This document shows positions 14,122 through 20,505 of a stretch of DNA of 20,505 bases, piece by piece. A program made the position numbers and the translations under genes. This DNA comes from Arthrobacter sp. (GTDB lineage Bacteria; Actinomycetota; Actinomycetes; Actinomycetales; Micrococcaceae), in NCBI GenBank assembly GCA_030146405.1, contig JASLBS010000241.1:1-20505 (forward strand), read 5' to 3'. Within the stretch, counting starts at the first letter, position 1, and each line of letters begins with the position of its first letter. Below the pieces are notes generated by a model that worked only from the letters and a program-made list of their open reading frames with translations, ran no database searches and was not told where the DNA came from.

Positions 14122-15204
14122 ATGCGCGCTGTCCTGTTCGACGAGTTCTCCGCCCGCCCCACCGTCCGGGACGTCCCCGATCCCACTCCCTCCCCGCGCG
14201 GCGTCGTCGTGCGGGTCGAGACCACGGGCCTGTGCCGGAGCGACGTGCACGGCTGGTCGGGGCACGACGACGGCATCGCACTCCCCCACGTGCCGGGTCA
14301 CGAGCTGGTGGGAACCATCACCGCGCGCGGCGCCGAGGTTAGCCGTTTCTCCGTGGGCGACCGCGTCACCACGCCGTTCGTCTGCGCCTGCGGACGGTGC
14401 CCCGAGTGTGAATCCGGCAACGGGCAGGTGTGCAGGAACCAGACGCAACCGGGCTTCACCCACTGGGGGTCCTTCGCGGAACTCGTCGCACTGCACGACG
14501 CCGACACGAACCTCATCGCGGTTGCCGATTCCCTCGACAGTGGTGCTGCGGCGCTCCTCGGGTGCCGGTTCGCCACCTCCTACCGCGGCCTCGTCCACCA
14601 GGCACGGCTGCAGGCCGGGGAGCCACTCGTCGTGGTGGGATGCGGTGGTGTGGGCCTGAGCGCCGTGATGATCGGGGTGGCCCTCGGCGCCGAGGTGGTG
14701 GCCGTGGACATCGATGATACCGCTCTTGCACGCGCCGCCGGCTTCGGCGCCCTGGGCACGGTCAACTCCTCCACGCTGTCCCGCGGCGGGGTGCTCGCCG
14801 CCCTGGCGGAGCTCGTGCCGACGGCATTCGCCGTCTCCGTGGACGCCCTGGGCCGGGAGGAGACCGCTGCCGTCGGGATCCTCTCGTTGCGCCCCCGGGG
14901 ACGCCACGTGCAGATCGGCTTGTTCCCGTCCGATCCCGTGGTCCCGATGGGCGCTGTGATCGGCAAGGAACTCGCGGTGCTCGGCAGCCACGGTATGCCC
15001 GCGCACGACTACCCCGGGCTCCTGGACCTGGTGACCGCGGGACGACTCCGGCCACAGGATCTGATCGAGCGCAGGATCTCCCTCGAGGAGGTCCCCGATG
15101 CCCTCGTCGCGATGGCCGGCGACCGGTCCGCGGGCGGGGTCACCGTCGTCGACGTCTCGCCCCGATCCGCAGCACCGTCAGGTCTTCGTGACGAGCATGC
15201 GTAG
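14122..15204 (+). CDS. Zinc-dependent alcohol dehydrogenase (MDR superfamily)
   Basis: 360 residues. The N-terminal GroES-like domain holds the catalytic zinc ligands Cys38 (TGLCRSD), His60-Glu61 (VPGHELVG) and Cys148 (LLGCRFATSY). The structural zinc lobe is complete: Cys90, Cys93, Cys96 and Cys104 in CACGRCPECESGNGQVC. The Rossmann domain has the coenzyme loop VVGCGGVGLSAVM and ends the second strand with VVAVDID, where the Asp suggests NAD(H) preference. It should oxidise an alcohol or reduce an aldehyde in the cytoplasm; the substrate is not readable. It lies 25 nt after the MFS gene and 42 nt before the thioesterase gene, each with its own -10-like hexamer, so the three may be co-transcribed as well as separately initiated. 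Confidence 0.93.
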   Translation: MRAVLFDEFSARPTVRDVPDPTPSPRGVVVRVETTGLCRSDVHGWSGHDDGIALPHVPGHELVGTITARGAEVSRFSVGDRVTTPFVCACGRCPECESGNGQVCRNQTQPGFTHWGSFAELVALHDADTNLIAVADSLDSGAAALLGCRFATSYRGLVHQARLQAGEPLVVVGCGGVGLSAVMIGVALGAEVVAVDIDDTALARAAGFGALGTVNSSTLSRGGVLAALAELVPTAFAVSVDALGREETAAVGILSLRPRGRHVQIGLFPSDPVVPMGAVIGKELAVLGSHGMPAHDYPGLLDLVTAGRLRPQDLIERRISLEEVPDALVAMAGDRSAGGVTVVDVSPRSAAPSGLRDEHA

Positions 15205-15235
15205 CACCCGCTACCGGTTCCGCACCCGACGTGGT

Positions 15236-15241
15236 GATACT
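15236..15241 (+). promoter_or_regulatory. Leaderless -10 element of the thioesterase gene (GATACT)
   Basis: GATACT, then gaaac, then ATG 15247; spacing is 5 nt and there is no SD. It resembles TATACT with one mismatch. Confidence 0.4.
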
Positions 15242-15246
15242 GAAAC

Positions 15247-16224
15247 ATGTCTGCGCCCATGCCCGAGGTGGACACCTCGAACTCCGTCACCCTCCGTTTC
15301 CTCGCCTCGCCCAACGACCTCGGGCACAGTGGCTCGGTGGACGCCGGCACGGTGCTCGAGTGGGTGGACAAGGCGGCCTACGCCGCCGCCGTGGGGTGGG
15401 CGAAGACCTACTGCGTGACCGCGTACGTGGGTAACATCCACTTCGCCGACCCCGTGGGCATCGGTGAGCTCGTCGAGGTCGAGGCCACGATCGTGCACAC
15501 CGGGACGTCCTCCATGCACATCCGCACCATCGTCTCGTCCGGCTCGGTCTCGGGCGGTGACGGCGGGGAACGCAGTGAGTGCCTGGTGATCTTCGTGGCC
15601 GTCGGCCCGGATGGGAAGCCCGTGCCCGTGCCGGCCTTCGAACCGCGCACGGACGCCGAACGGCTCGAGAGCGAGCACGCGGTGGCGCGCATCGACGTCC
15701 GCAGGGAGATCGTCGAGGAAATGCGCCGCCAGGTGTACTCGGACGCCGGCACCGCCGAGCGGACGGTGCTCCGCTTCCTCGCCGCGCCCACCGACGTCAA
15801 CTGGGGCGGGAAGGTCCACGGCGGCACGGTCATGGACTGGATCGACGAGGCCGCCTACGTCTGCTCCGCGCGGCACTGCGGACGGAACACGGTCGCCGTC
15901 TTCTCGGGCGGTGTCCGCTTCCTCAAGCCCCTCCGGATCGGTGACGTGGTCGAGGTGGAGGCGCGCCTCGTCTACACGGGGAACAAGGGCATGCACGTGG
16001 CGGTCCACGTCCGTTCCGGCAGCCCGACGTCGCGTGAGCTGGAACTGACCACCACGTGCCTGACCGTCATGGTGGCGCGGGACGACGAGGGGACCGCCGT
16101 CCCGGTACCGGCATGGGTGCCGCAGTCCGAGGAGGATCTGCGGCTCCACGAGCACGCACAGAACCTCCTGCACATCCGCAGCCGCGCTCCGGGCAGCGTC
16201 CTCCCGACGCATCTGCAGCGATAG
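15247..16224 (+). CDS. Double-hotdog acyl-CoA thioesterase
   Basis: 325 residues made of two tandem hotdog domains that align with each other: about 13-135 (RFLASPNDLGHSGSVDAG then TVLEWVDKAAY) and about 175-300 (RFLAAPTDVNWGGKVHGG then TVMDWIDEAAY). The enzymes hydrolyse acyl-CoA to free acid and CoA. Domain 2 keeps the family-typical Asn186, the HGG at 192-194 and Asp201. In domain 1 the equivalents are Gly26 and DAG at 32-34, while Asp41 is kept, so the two halves are unequal. Catalysis at a composite site is likely, as in other ACOT-type double hotdog enzymes. Start ATG 15247 has no SD and a GATACT 5 nt upstream. It converges with the amidohydrolase gene, 30 nt away, with no clear terminator. 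Confidence 0.9.
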   Translation: MSAPMPEVDTSNSVTLRFLASPNDLGHSGSVDAGTVLEWVDKAAYAAAVGWAKTYCVTAYVGNIHFADPVGIGELVEVEATIVHTGTSSMHIRTIVSSGSVSGGDGGERSECLVIFVAVGPDGKPVPVPAFEPRTDAERLESEHAVARIDVRREIVEEMRRQVYSDAGTAERTVLRFLAAPTDVNWGGKVHGGTVMDWIDEAAYVCSARHCGRNTVAVFSGGVRFLKPLRIGDVVEVEARLVYTGNKGMHVAVHVRSGSPTSRELELTTTCLTVMVARDDEGTAVPVPAWVPQSEEDLRLHEHAQNLLHIRSRAPGSVLPTHLQR

Positions 16225-16254
16225 CGGGCGACGCAGCGCTCCGGCGATACCCGA

Positions 16255-17508
16255 TCAGGCGCGGAACATACTCTCCAGCAGGTCGACGGCGATCACCAGC
16301 GCGTCCTCGTCGACGTCGAAGCGCCGGTGGTGGTGCGGGGCCGGATTGGAGGCTCCTACGAAGATGTACGTCCCGAGCCCGCCGACCCGCTGCACCTCGT
16401 TGATGAGCAGGTGGGCGTCGTCGCTCCCGCCACCGGAAGGACCCTTGGGCGTGAAGTGGTGGATGGCAGGAACAGTGGACACAGCACGGGAGACGTCCTC
16501 GAGCAGGGCATCGTCCGGCAGGGAGACGGCTGCCCTGCCGTAGGCTTTCGTGACGACCGTCACCCCGTACATCTGGGCCGCACCCTGCACTGCCGCCTCG
16601 GCACGGCGGTTCAACTCCTCGAGCACGGTGTTCGACGTCGACCGGGTCTCGTAGGTGATGGTGGCCTGCGCGGGGATGATGTTCGCGCTGCCCTCCGCGT
16701 GGAAGGTACCCACGTTGACCCGCGTGTCCGCCTCGGCGAACCGGGTCAGCCCGAGGATGGCGAGGGTGGCCTGCGCGGCGGCGGCGAGTGCGTGCCTGCC
16801 CTTCTCCGGCGCCGCCGCGGCGTGGGCCGCCTCGCCGTCGAACCGGGCCGTCCACTTGGTGGTGGCCATGGCATCCGTGACACCGCCCACCACGGTGCCG
16901 GTGGGGAGGTCCCCGCCGAGGTGTACGGCGAGCATGCGGTCCACGCCCCGCGTGACGCCGGCGTCGATCATGGGCTGGGCACCGCGCACACCCTCCTCGG
17001 CCGGCTGGAACATGATCCGCACACGGCCGGCGAAGTTCCCGTCGCGCAACCGCTCCGCGAGCGCTAGCCCGATCGCGGCGTGGCCGTCATGGCCGCACGC
17101 GTGCATGTACCCGGTGGTGGAGCGGAAGCCACCGGCCACGGGTGCGTGGTCGTCGGCGGTCTCCTCGTCCACGGGCAGGGCATCGATGTCCACGCGCAAT
17201 CCCCAGGTGGGACCCTCCCGGTTCCCCTCCAGCTCGGCGATCAGGGCGGTCCCGTTCTCCTGGAACCAGGCAACCTCCTCCGCGGACGAACCGGCGTCGA
17301 CAGCGCGCCGCCCCCACTCGTCCTTCTCCGCCTCGGTGGGCGGCAGCGCGATGTTGCCCACGTCGATCGCGTCCGCGCCCCTGGTGACCGGCACACCCAG
17401 CCCGACCAGTTCCGCGAGGATCACGGACGCCGTCCGGTACTCGAGGAATCCCGGTTCGGCATGGGCGTGGAAGCGACGGCGGAGGGCGATGATCCGGTTC
17501 GGCTGCAT
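16255..17508 (-). CDS. M20-family amidohydrolase (AbgA-like)
   Basis: 417 residues of the M20 dizinc hydrolase family. Visible parts: the N-terminal RRRFHAHAEPGFLEYRTA, the metal cluster HACGHDGHAAIG (Cys138, His140), FQPAEEGVRGA (Glu171/Glu172), the dimerisation/lid domain containing EAAHAAAAPEKGRHAL, and the closing PHHHRRFD near the C terminus. The insertion after the first block (about 50-100, TEAEKDEWGRRAVD and FQENGTALIAELEG) resembles aminobenzoyl-glutamate hydrolase AbgA more than amino-acid-specific M20 enzymes. It should cleave an amide of an N-acyl amino acid or a folate breakdown product; the substrate is inferred only. Start ATG 17508 lies 6 nt after TAGGGT with no SD. It is divergent from the P-loop kinase gene (121-bp gap). 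Confidence 0.88.
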   Translation of the reverse strand: MQPNRIIALRRRFHAHAEPGFLEYRTASVILAELVGLGVPVTRGADAIDVGNIALPPTEAEKDEWGRRAVDAGSSAEEVAWFQENGTALIAELEGNREGPTWGLRVDIDALPVDEETADDHAPVAGGFRSTTGYMHACGHDGHAAIGLALAERLRDGNFAGRVRIMFQPAEEGVRGAQPMIDAGVTRGVDRMLAVHLGGDLPTGTVVGGVTDAMATTKWTARFDGEAAHAAAAPEKGRHALAAAAQATLAILGLTRFAEADTRVNVGTFHAEGSANIIPAQATITYETRSTSNTVLEELNRRAEAAVQGAAQMYGVTVVTKAYGRAAVSLPDDALLEDVSRAVSTVPAIHHFTPKGPSGGGSDDAHLLINEVQRVGGLGTYIFVGASNPAPHHHRRFDVDEDALVIAVDLLESMFRA

Positions 17509-17514
17509 ACCCCG

Positions 17515-17520
17515 ACCCTA
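17515..17520 (-). promoter_or_regulatory. Leaderless -10 element of the amidohydrolase gene (TAGGGT)
   Basis: On the minus strand TAGGGT, then cggggt, then ATG 17508; spacing is 6 nt. The hexamer is identical to that of the copC-like gene. Confidence 0.55.
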
Positions 17521-17629
17521 CGCAACCACCCCGGTGCGAGGGCGCCGCCGAGAAGGTGGTCACGAGTGGTCCCCCATCGCGCGCCTCAGAAGGGCAGGAT
17601 GGGTACGACGCCGATGCGGAGGAGAGCTG

Positions 17630-18274
17630 ATGCAGCAGACCGTTCCAGTGAACGGGGTGGAGGACCTCGTGGCCCTCCTCCCTTCCCCGGAAGGAGGGAG
17701 CCGGCTGCTCCTGGGCATCGCCGGAACCCCTGGGTCGGGGAAGTCGATGCTGGCCGCGGCCCTCGTGGGGGTACGCCCGGCCACGGCGCACGTGCCGATG
17801 GACGGCTTCCACCTCGCGGACCAGGCATTGATCCGACTCGGACTCCTGAACAGGAAAGGCGCGCCCGAGACCTTCGACGCACACGGCTATGCAGCGTTGC
17901 TGTCCCGGCTCAGGAGCACTCCCGCCCACACCGTGTATACGCCCGCCTTCGAGCGTGACCTCGAACAGCCGCTGGCCAACGCCCTGCCCGTCGCGCCATC
18001 GGTCACGCTGGTGGTCACGGAGGGGAACTACCTGCTCCTGGACCGGCCGGGCTGGCGTGAAGCGCGCAATCAGCTCGCCGAGGTCTGGTTCCTCGACGTC
18101 GAACCGGGGGTGCGGCGGCACCGACTGATCGAGCGGCACATCCGCTTCGGCAAGCACCCGGCGGACGCCGCGCGATGGGTGCGTGAGGTGGACGAGCCCA
18201 ACGCAGAGCTCGTCGAGGGTGCGCGCGCCACGGCCAGCCGCATCCTCGACTGCTCGGGCTGGCAGGCCTCCTGA
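17630..18274 (+). CDS. P-loop nucleoside/nucleotide kinase family protein (PRK/YggC-like)
   Basis: 214 residues. The Walker A loop is AGTPGSGKSM (Gly32 to Ser39). The substrate-side segment VPMDGFHLADQ, then the conserved lid-like RKGAPETFDAHGYAALLSRLR, YTPAFERDLEQP and the Walker B region VTLVVTEGNYLLLD match the phosphoribulokinase/uridine kinase/pantothenate kinase superfamily, in the subgroup including E. coli YggC and fructose kinase FrcK. It should phosphorylate a small sugar, nucleoside or vitamin; which one cannot be said. Length is normal for the subgroup. Start ATG 17630 has a strong SD (GGAGGAG, 17619-17625). An in-frame extension to 16655 runs across the opposite-strand amidohydrolase gene and is rejected. 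Confidence 0.88.
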   Translation: MQQTVPVNGVEDLVALLPSPEGGSRLLLGIAGTPGSGKSMLAAALVGVRPATAHVPMDGFHLADQALIRLGLLNRKGAPETFDAHGYAALLSRLRSTPAHTVYTPAFERDLEQPLANALPVAPSVTLVVTEGNYLLLDRPGWREARNQLAEVWFLDVEPGVRRHRLIERHIRFGKHPADAARWVREVDEPNAELVEGARATASRILDCSGWQAS

Positions 18275-18353
18275 CCTGTTCCGCACCGGCCATGCACGGA
18301 GACCGAACGGCAGAGGGAAGGATCGCGAGCCGGACCGGGTTATCCCTGTAGAC

Positions 18354-18368
18354 GCACCATTCGGGTGC
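18354..18368 (+). promoter_or_regulatory. Short inverted repeat upstream of the quinone reductase-like gene
   Basis: GCACC-ATTCG-GGTGC, a 5-bp perfect inverted repeat ending 8 nt before the SD GAGGAGG (18376-18382). It could be an operator or a small hairpin in the leader. No SoxR-type CCTCAA motif is present in this 113-bp gap. Confidence 0.3.
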
Positions 18369-18387
18369 TACGAAGAGGAGGACCCCC

Positions 18388-19245
18388 ATGAGCATCGTCA
18401 TCACCGGAGCCACCGGCCAGCTCGGCCGCCACGTGGTCGAACAACTTCTGGCGCGCGGCGTGGACCCGTCAACCATCGTGGCCGGCGGCCGCAATGAGGA
18501 AGCGCTCGCGAAGCTGGCCGAGCACGGCGTCCGTACCGCCCGGATCGATTACGCCGACCCCTCCACCCTCGACACCGCTTTCACGGGTGCCGAGAAGATC
18601 CTCCTCATCTCCGGCAGTGAGGTGGGGAAGCGTTCGGTGCAGCACAAGGCTGTGATCGATGCCGCGCGGAAGGTCAACGCCGAGCTCGTCTACACGAGTG
18701 CGCCGAAGGCGACGACGTCGGCCCTCGCCCTGGCCCCGGAGCACAAGGCCACCGAGGGGCTCCTCGACGGCTCCGGTCTCGTGTACACCGTGCTGCGCAA
18801 CAACTGGTACACGGAGAACTACGACGACACGATCCGTCAGGCCGTCGACACCGGCAGCATCCTCACCAGCACGGGCACCGGCAAGGTGGCCAGCGCCACC
18901 CGTCGGGACTATGCCGAGGGAGCCGCCGTAGTACTGCTCTCGAACGACTACGCGGGGGAGATCCTCGAACTCGGTGGCGACGAGCCGTGGAGCTTCGACG
19001 AGCTCGCTGCCACCATCACCGAGGTCGCGGGTACCGATGTAACCGTCAACCAGGTCAGCACGGACGAGCACGTCGCCGCGCTCGAGGGCTTCGGGCTCGA
19101 CGAGGGGACGGCCGCTTTCGTCGCCGCGCTCGACGCCAACATCGCCGACGGTCTCCTCGCCGAGACCGACGGCACCCTCACGCGTCTCATCGGTCGACCC
19201 ACCACCCCCCTGAAGCAGTACGTGACCGAACTCCTCGGCAAATAA
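18388..19245 (+). CDS. NAD(P)H-binding quinone reductase-like protein (QOR2/NmrA type SDR)
   Basis: 285 residues. The N terminus has the atypical-SDR coenzyme loop ITGATGQLGRHV (Gly7-x-x-Gly10-x-x-Gly13). Later segments LVYTSAPKAT, HKATEGLLDGSGLVYTVLRNNWYTENY and SATRRDYAEGAAVVL match E. coli QOR2 (YtfG) and NmrA-like proteins, which bind NADPH and reduce quinones. The active-site Tyr/Lys pair of classical SDRs is absent, as expected in this branch. Start ATG 18388 has a good SD. The soxR gene follows after 27 nt with its own SD and no visible promoter, so the two are probably one transcript. Quinone reduction fits a redox-stress role next to SoxR; the exact substrate is inferred. Confidence 0.88.
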   Translation: MSIVITGATGQLGRHVVEQLLARGVDPSTIVAGGRNEEALAKLAEHGVRTARIDYADPSTLDTAFTGAEKILLISGSEVGKRSVQHKAVIDAARKVNAELVYTSAPKATTSALALAPEHKATEGLLDGSGLVYTVLRNNWYTENYDDTIRQAVDTGSILTSTGTGKVASATRRDYAEGAAVVLLSNDYAGEILELGGDEPWSFDELAATITEVAGTDVTVNQVSTDEHVAALEGFGLDEGTAAFVAALDANIADGLLAETDGTLTRLIGRPTTPLKQYVTELLGK

Positions 19246-19272
19246 CCCTCCGTCCAGGGGGAAGGAGCTTCG

Positions 19273-19713
19273 ATGCCCGACGACCAGGAGCTCTCGGTGG
19301 GGCAGCTGGCCGCGCGCAGCGGCATGAGTATCTCGGCCCTGCACTTCTACGAGCGCCAGGGCCTGATCTCCAGTCGCCGCACATCGGGGAACCAGCGCCG
19401 CTACGATCGCTCGGTCCTGCGCAGGGTCGCCGTGATCGGCGCAGCCCAGCGTGTGGGCATCCCACTCGCCACGGTGGCCAGGGCCTTCGCGGAGTTACCG
19501 GAGGACGGCGTGCCGGACCAGGAGGACTGGCATCGGCTCTCCTCCGCCTGGCAACAGGAGATCGAAGGGCGGATCGCCCAGCTGGAGCACCTGCGGGACC
19601 GGCTGGGCGGCTGCATCGGCTGCGGCTGCCTCTCCCTGGCCACCTGCAGCTTCCTCAACCCGAACGATGCCGCGGGTTCGCGGGGCGTCCCGTCGACACT
19701 CCTCGGCCCATGA
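19273..19713 (+). CDS. soxR: Redox-sensing [2Fe-2S] transcriptional activator SoxR
   Basis: 146 residues of the MerR family. The N-terminal winged helix (LSVGQLAARSGMSISALHFYERQGLI, about 8-33, then the RRTSGNQRRYDRSVLRR wing) is typical, a dimerisation helix follows (about 85-112), and the four cluster-binding cysteines are intact: Cys114, Cys117, Cys119, Cys125 in CIGCGCLSLATC (C-x2-C-x-C-x5-C). SoxR is activated by oxidation of its 2Fe-2S cluster by redox-cycling compounds. Start ATG 19273 has SD GAAGGAG (19261-19267). No SoxR box lies upstream, so autoregulation is not supported. A perfect SoxR-type operator begins 12 nt after its stop, in front of the flavin reductase gene. Confidence 0.96.
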   Translation: MPDDQELSVGQLAARSGMSISALHFYERQGLISSRRTSGNQRRYDRSVLRRVAVIGAAQRVGIPLATVARAFAELPEDGVPDQEDWHRLSSAWQQEIEGRIAQLEHLRDRLGGCIGCGCLSLATCSFLNPNDAAGSRGVPSTLLGP

Positions 19714-19721
19714 CCGCCGAT

Positions 19722-19752
19722 TTGACCTCAACTCTTGTTGAGGTTCTAGCGT
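19722..19752 (+). promoter_or_regulatory. SoxR-controlled promoter with 19-bp spacer and SoxR box
   Basis: -35 TTGACC (19722-19727) and -10 TAGCGT (19747-19752) are separated by 19 bp, the over-long spacer used by MerR-family activators. Within it is a perfect 8-bp inverted repeat, ACCTCAAC-TCTT-GTTGAGGT (19725-19744), containing the CCTCAA...TTGAGG arms of the SoxR consensus. The -10 ends 7 nt before ATG 19760, so the transcript may be leaderless. Confidence 0.88.
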
Positions 19753-19759
19753 GGGGAGC

Positions 19760-20284
19760 ATGACAGTTCCCACGGCCTCCGCCATCCCGAACGCCGAGCT
19801 CTTCAAGGACGCCTTCCGCAACCACCCGGCGGGTATCGCGGTCATCACGGCCCAGGGCACCCATGGACCGGTGGGCCTGACGGCGTCGTCCGTCTCCTCG
19901 GTGTCGGCGGACCCGCCCGTCCTCGCGTTCTCGGTGTCCACGGCGTCGTCGTCCGCTGCGGCGCTGGTGGGGGCGGACACCCTGGTGGTCCATCTGCTCG
20001 GCGCCGACCAGCTCGGGATCGCCCGGCTGTTCGCCACCCGGGGAGCGGACCGCTTCGGCGGGGCGGTGGAGTGGCGCACGCTGCCCACCGGGGAGCCGCT
20101 CCTCACCGATGCACCCTGGGCACTGCGTTGCACCATCCTGCACCGGCTGCCGGTGGGCGGATCGATGATCCTCGCGGCCGAGGTGCTCTCGGTCGAGCAG
20201 GAGCACGCCGACGCCGGGCACGCGCCACTCGTCTACCACAACCGCTCCTACCACCGGCTGACCGATCAGTCGATGCTGGGCTGA
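19760..20284 (+). CDS. Flavin reductase family protein (FMN-binding split barrel)
   Basis: 174 residues from ATG 19760. Characteristic segments of the short-chain flavin reductase domain are FKDAFRNHPAGIAVITAQG, GPVGLTASSVSSVSADPPVLAFSV, TLVVHLLGADQLGIARLFA and a late PLVYHNRSYHRL. Members reduce FMN or FAD with NAD(P)H and pass reduced flavin to partner enzymes, or bind flavin as oxidoreductases. The partner here is unknown. It is preceded by a SoxR-type promoter, so expression should rise with redox-cycling drugs or oxidants. ATG 19760 is chosen over the in-frame GTG 19751 because the latter lies inside the -10. The sodA gene follows after 83 nt. Confidence 0.92.
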   Translation: MTVPTASAIPNAELFKDAFRNHPAGIAVITAQGTHGPVGLTASSVSSVSADPPVLAFSVSTASSSAAALVGADTLVVHLLGADQLGIARLFATRGADRFGGAVEWRTLPTGEPLLTDAPWALRCTILHRLPVGGSMILAAEVLSVEQEHADAGHAPLVYHNRSYHRLTDQSMLG

Positions 20285-20294
20285 TACCGCCTGA

Positions 20295-20322
20295 CCTGCG
20301 TGATCCCCGTGGAGGACGCAGG
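20295..20322 (+). terminator. Hairpin between the flavin reductase gene and sodA
   Basis: CCTGCGT (20295-20301) pairs with ACGCAGG (20316-20322); the 14-nt interior can form a further short stem (TCC with GGA). It sits 10 nt after the flavin reductase stop and 45 nt before sodA, with no T tract. It could be a terminator, an attenuator or a processing site. Confidence 0.45.
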
Positions 20323-20367
20323 GATGAACCAGACCGAACCCGACCACACAACACCGAGGAGCACCAC

Positions 20368-20505
20368 GTGAGCGAATACGTACTGCCGGATCTTGACTAC
20401 GACTACGCGGCCCTGGAGCCGCACATCTCCGGCCGGATCATGGAACTGCACCACTCCAAGCACCAGGCCACCTACGTCAAGGGCGCCAACGACGCCCTCG
20501 CCCAA
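20368..20505 (+). CDS. sodA: Fe/Mn superoxide dismutase, N-terminal part (runs off window)
   Basis: The first 46 codons of a superoxide dismutase: an N terminus of the type EYVLPDLDYDYAALEPHISG followed by ELHHSKHQATYVKGANDALAQ. The first metal-ligand His (His28, equivalent to His26 of E. coli SodA) and the gateway Tyr36 are present. The usual HH pair after SK reads HQ (His32-Gln33). The enzyme converts superoxide to O2 and H2O2 in the cytoplasm. Start GTG 20368 has GAGGA (20355-20359) as SD, 8 nt away. It may be co-transcribed with the SoxR-controlled flavin reductase gene, though a hairpin lies between. The metal preference cannot be judged without the C-terminal half. Confidence 0.95.
   Translation, partial: MSEYVLPDLDYDYAALEPHISGRIMELHHSKHQATYVKGANDALAQ

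Noticed and set aside
14038..15006. 322-residue minus-strand frame over the alcohol dehydrogenase gene
   Set aside because: The plus strand encodes an intact zinc dehydrogenase with all zinc ligands; the antisense frame shows no family features.
16225..16254. Terminator between the convergent thioesterase and amidohydrolase genes
   Set aside because: The 30-bp gap holds no inverted repeat longer than about 4 bp.
16655..17629. Upstream extension of the P-loop kinase frame
   Set aside because: The extension is antisense to the amidohydrolase gene, is Ser/Arg/Pro-rich, and the kinase has a strong SD at 17619-17625 before ATG 17630.
18336..18352. Resemblance of the GGGTTATCCCTGTA stretch to a homing endonuclease (I-SceI-like) site
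   Set aside because: Only part of the 18-bp site matches and nothing nearby suggests an intron or endonuclease; chance similarity.

Overview
The window is about 20.5 kb of GC-rich, densely coding DNA. It is most probably from an actinobacterium of the Micrococcaceae (Arthrobacter-like). This is an inference from the strong GC bias at third codon positions, the actinobacterial character of most proteins (SoxR, SodA, Nramp-like, double-hotdog thioesterase), and the high frequency of leaderless promoters. No rRNA, tRNA, CRISPR, insertion sequence or phage gene is visible, and no gap between genes exceeds about 190 bp. It reads as ordinary chromosomal backbone.

Layout. (a) 1-4.3 kb: the C-terminal end of an unrecognised protein, a membrane-anchored CopC-like copper-binding protein (minus), an AzgA-type purine permease (plus) and a CPA1 Na+/H+ antiporter (minus). 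The last two converge on a strong GC hairpin. (b) 4.4-7.7 kb, all minus: a spermidine-synthase-like protein, a GNAT acetyltransferase, an MTH1187-type thiamine-binding protein and an Nramp-like transporter that lacks the canonical metal-binding motifs. (c) 7.8-12.7 kb: a CitMHS citrate transporter (minus), divergent from a CitA/CitB-type two-component system (plus), followed by an AEC-family permease. The 136-bp divergent gap holds several palindromes and repeats, including a CRP-like site. (d) 12.8-18.3 kb: an MFS exporter, a zinc alcohol dehydrogenase, a double-hotdog acyl-CoA thioesterase, an M20 amidohydrolase (minus) and a P-loop kinase. (e) 18.4-20.5 kb: a redox-stress cluster of a QOR2-like NAD(P)H:quinone reductase, the [2Fe-2S] regulator SoxR, a flavin reductase and the start of sodA.

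The two strongest signals are regulatory. First, a textbook SoxR/MerR promoter lies between soxR and the flavin reductase: an 8-bp perfect inverted repeat sits in a 19-bp spacer between -35 and -10. Second, ten annotated genes begin 5-7 nt after a TANNNT-like hexamer with no usable Shine-Dalgarno sequence, which is the arrangement of leaderless transcripts. An eleventh such promoter appears to drive an undescribed 36-codon ORF whose stop codon overlaps the start of the spermidine-synthase-like gene (TGATG). This suggests a leaderless, translationally coupled upstream ORF.
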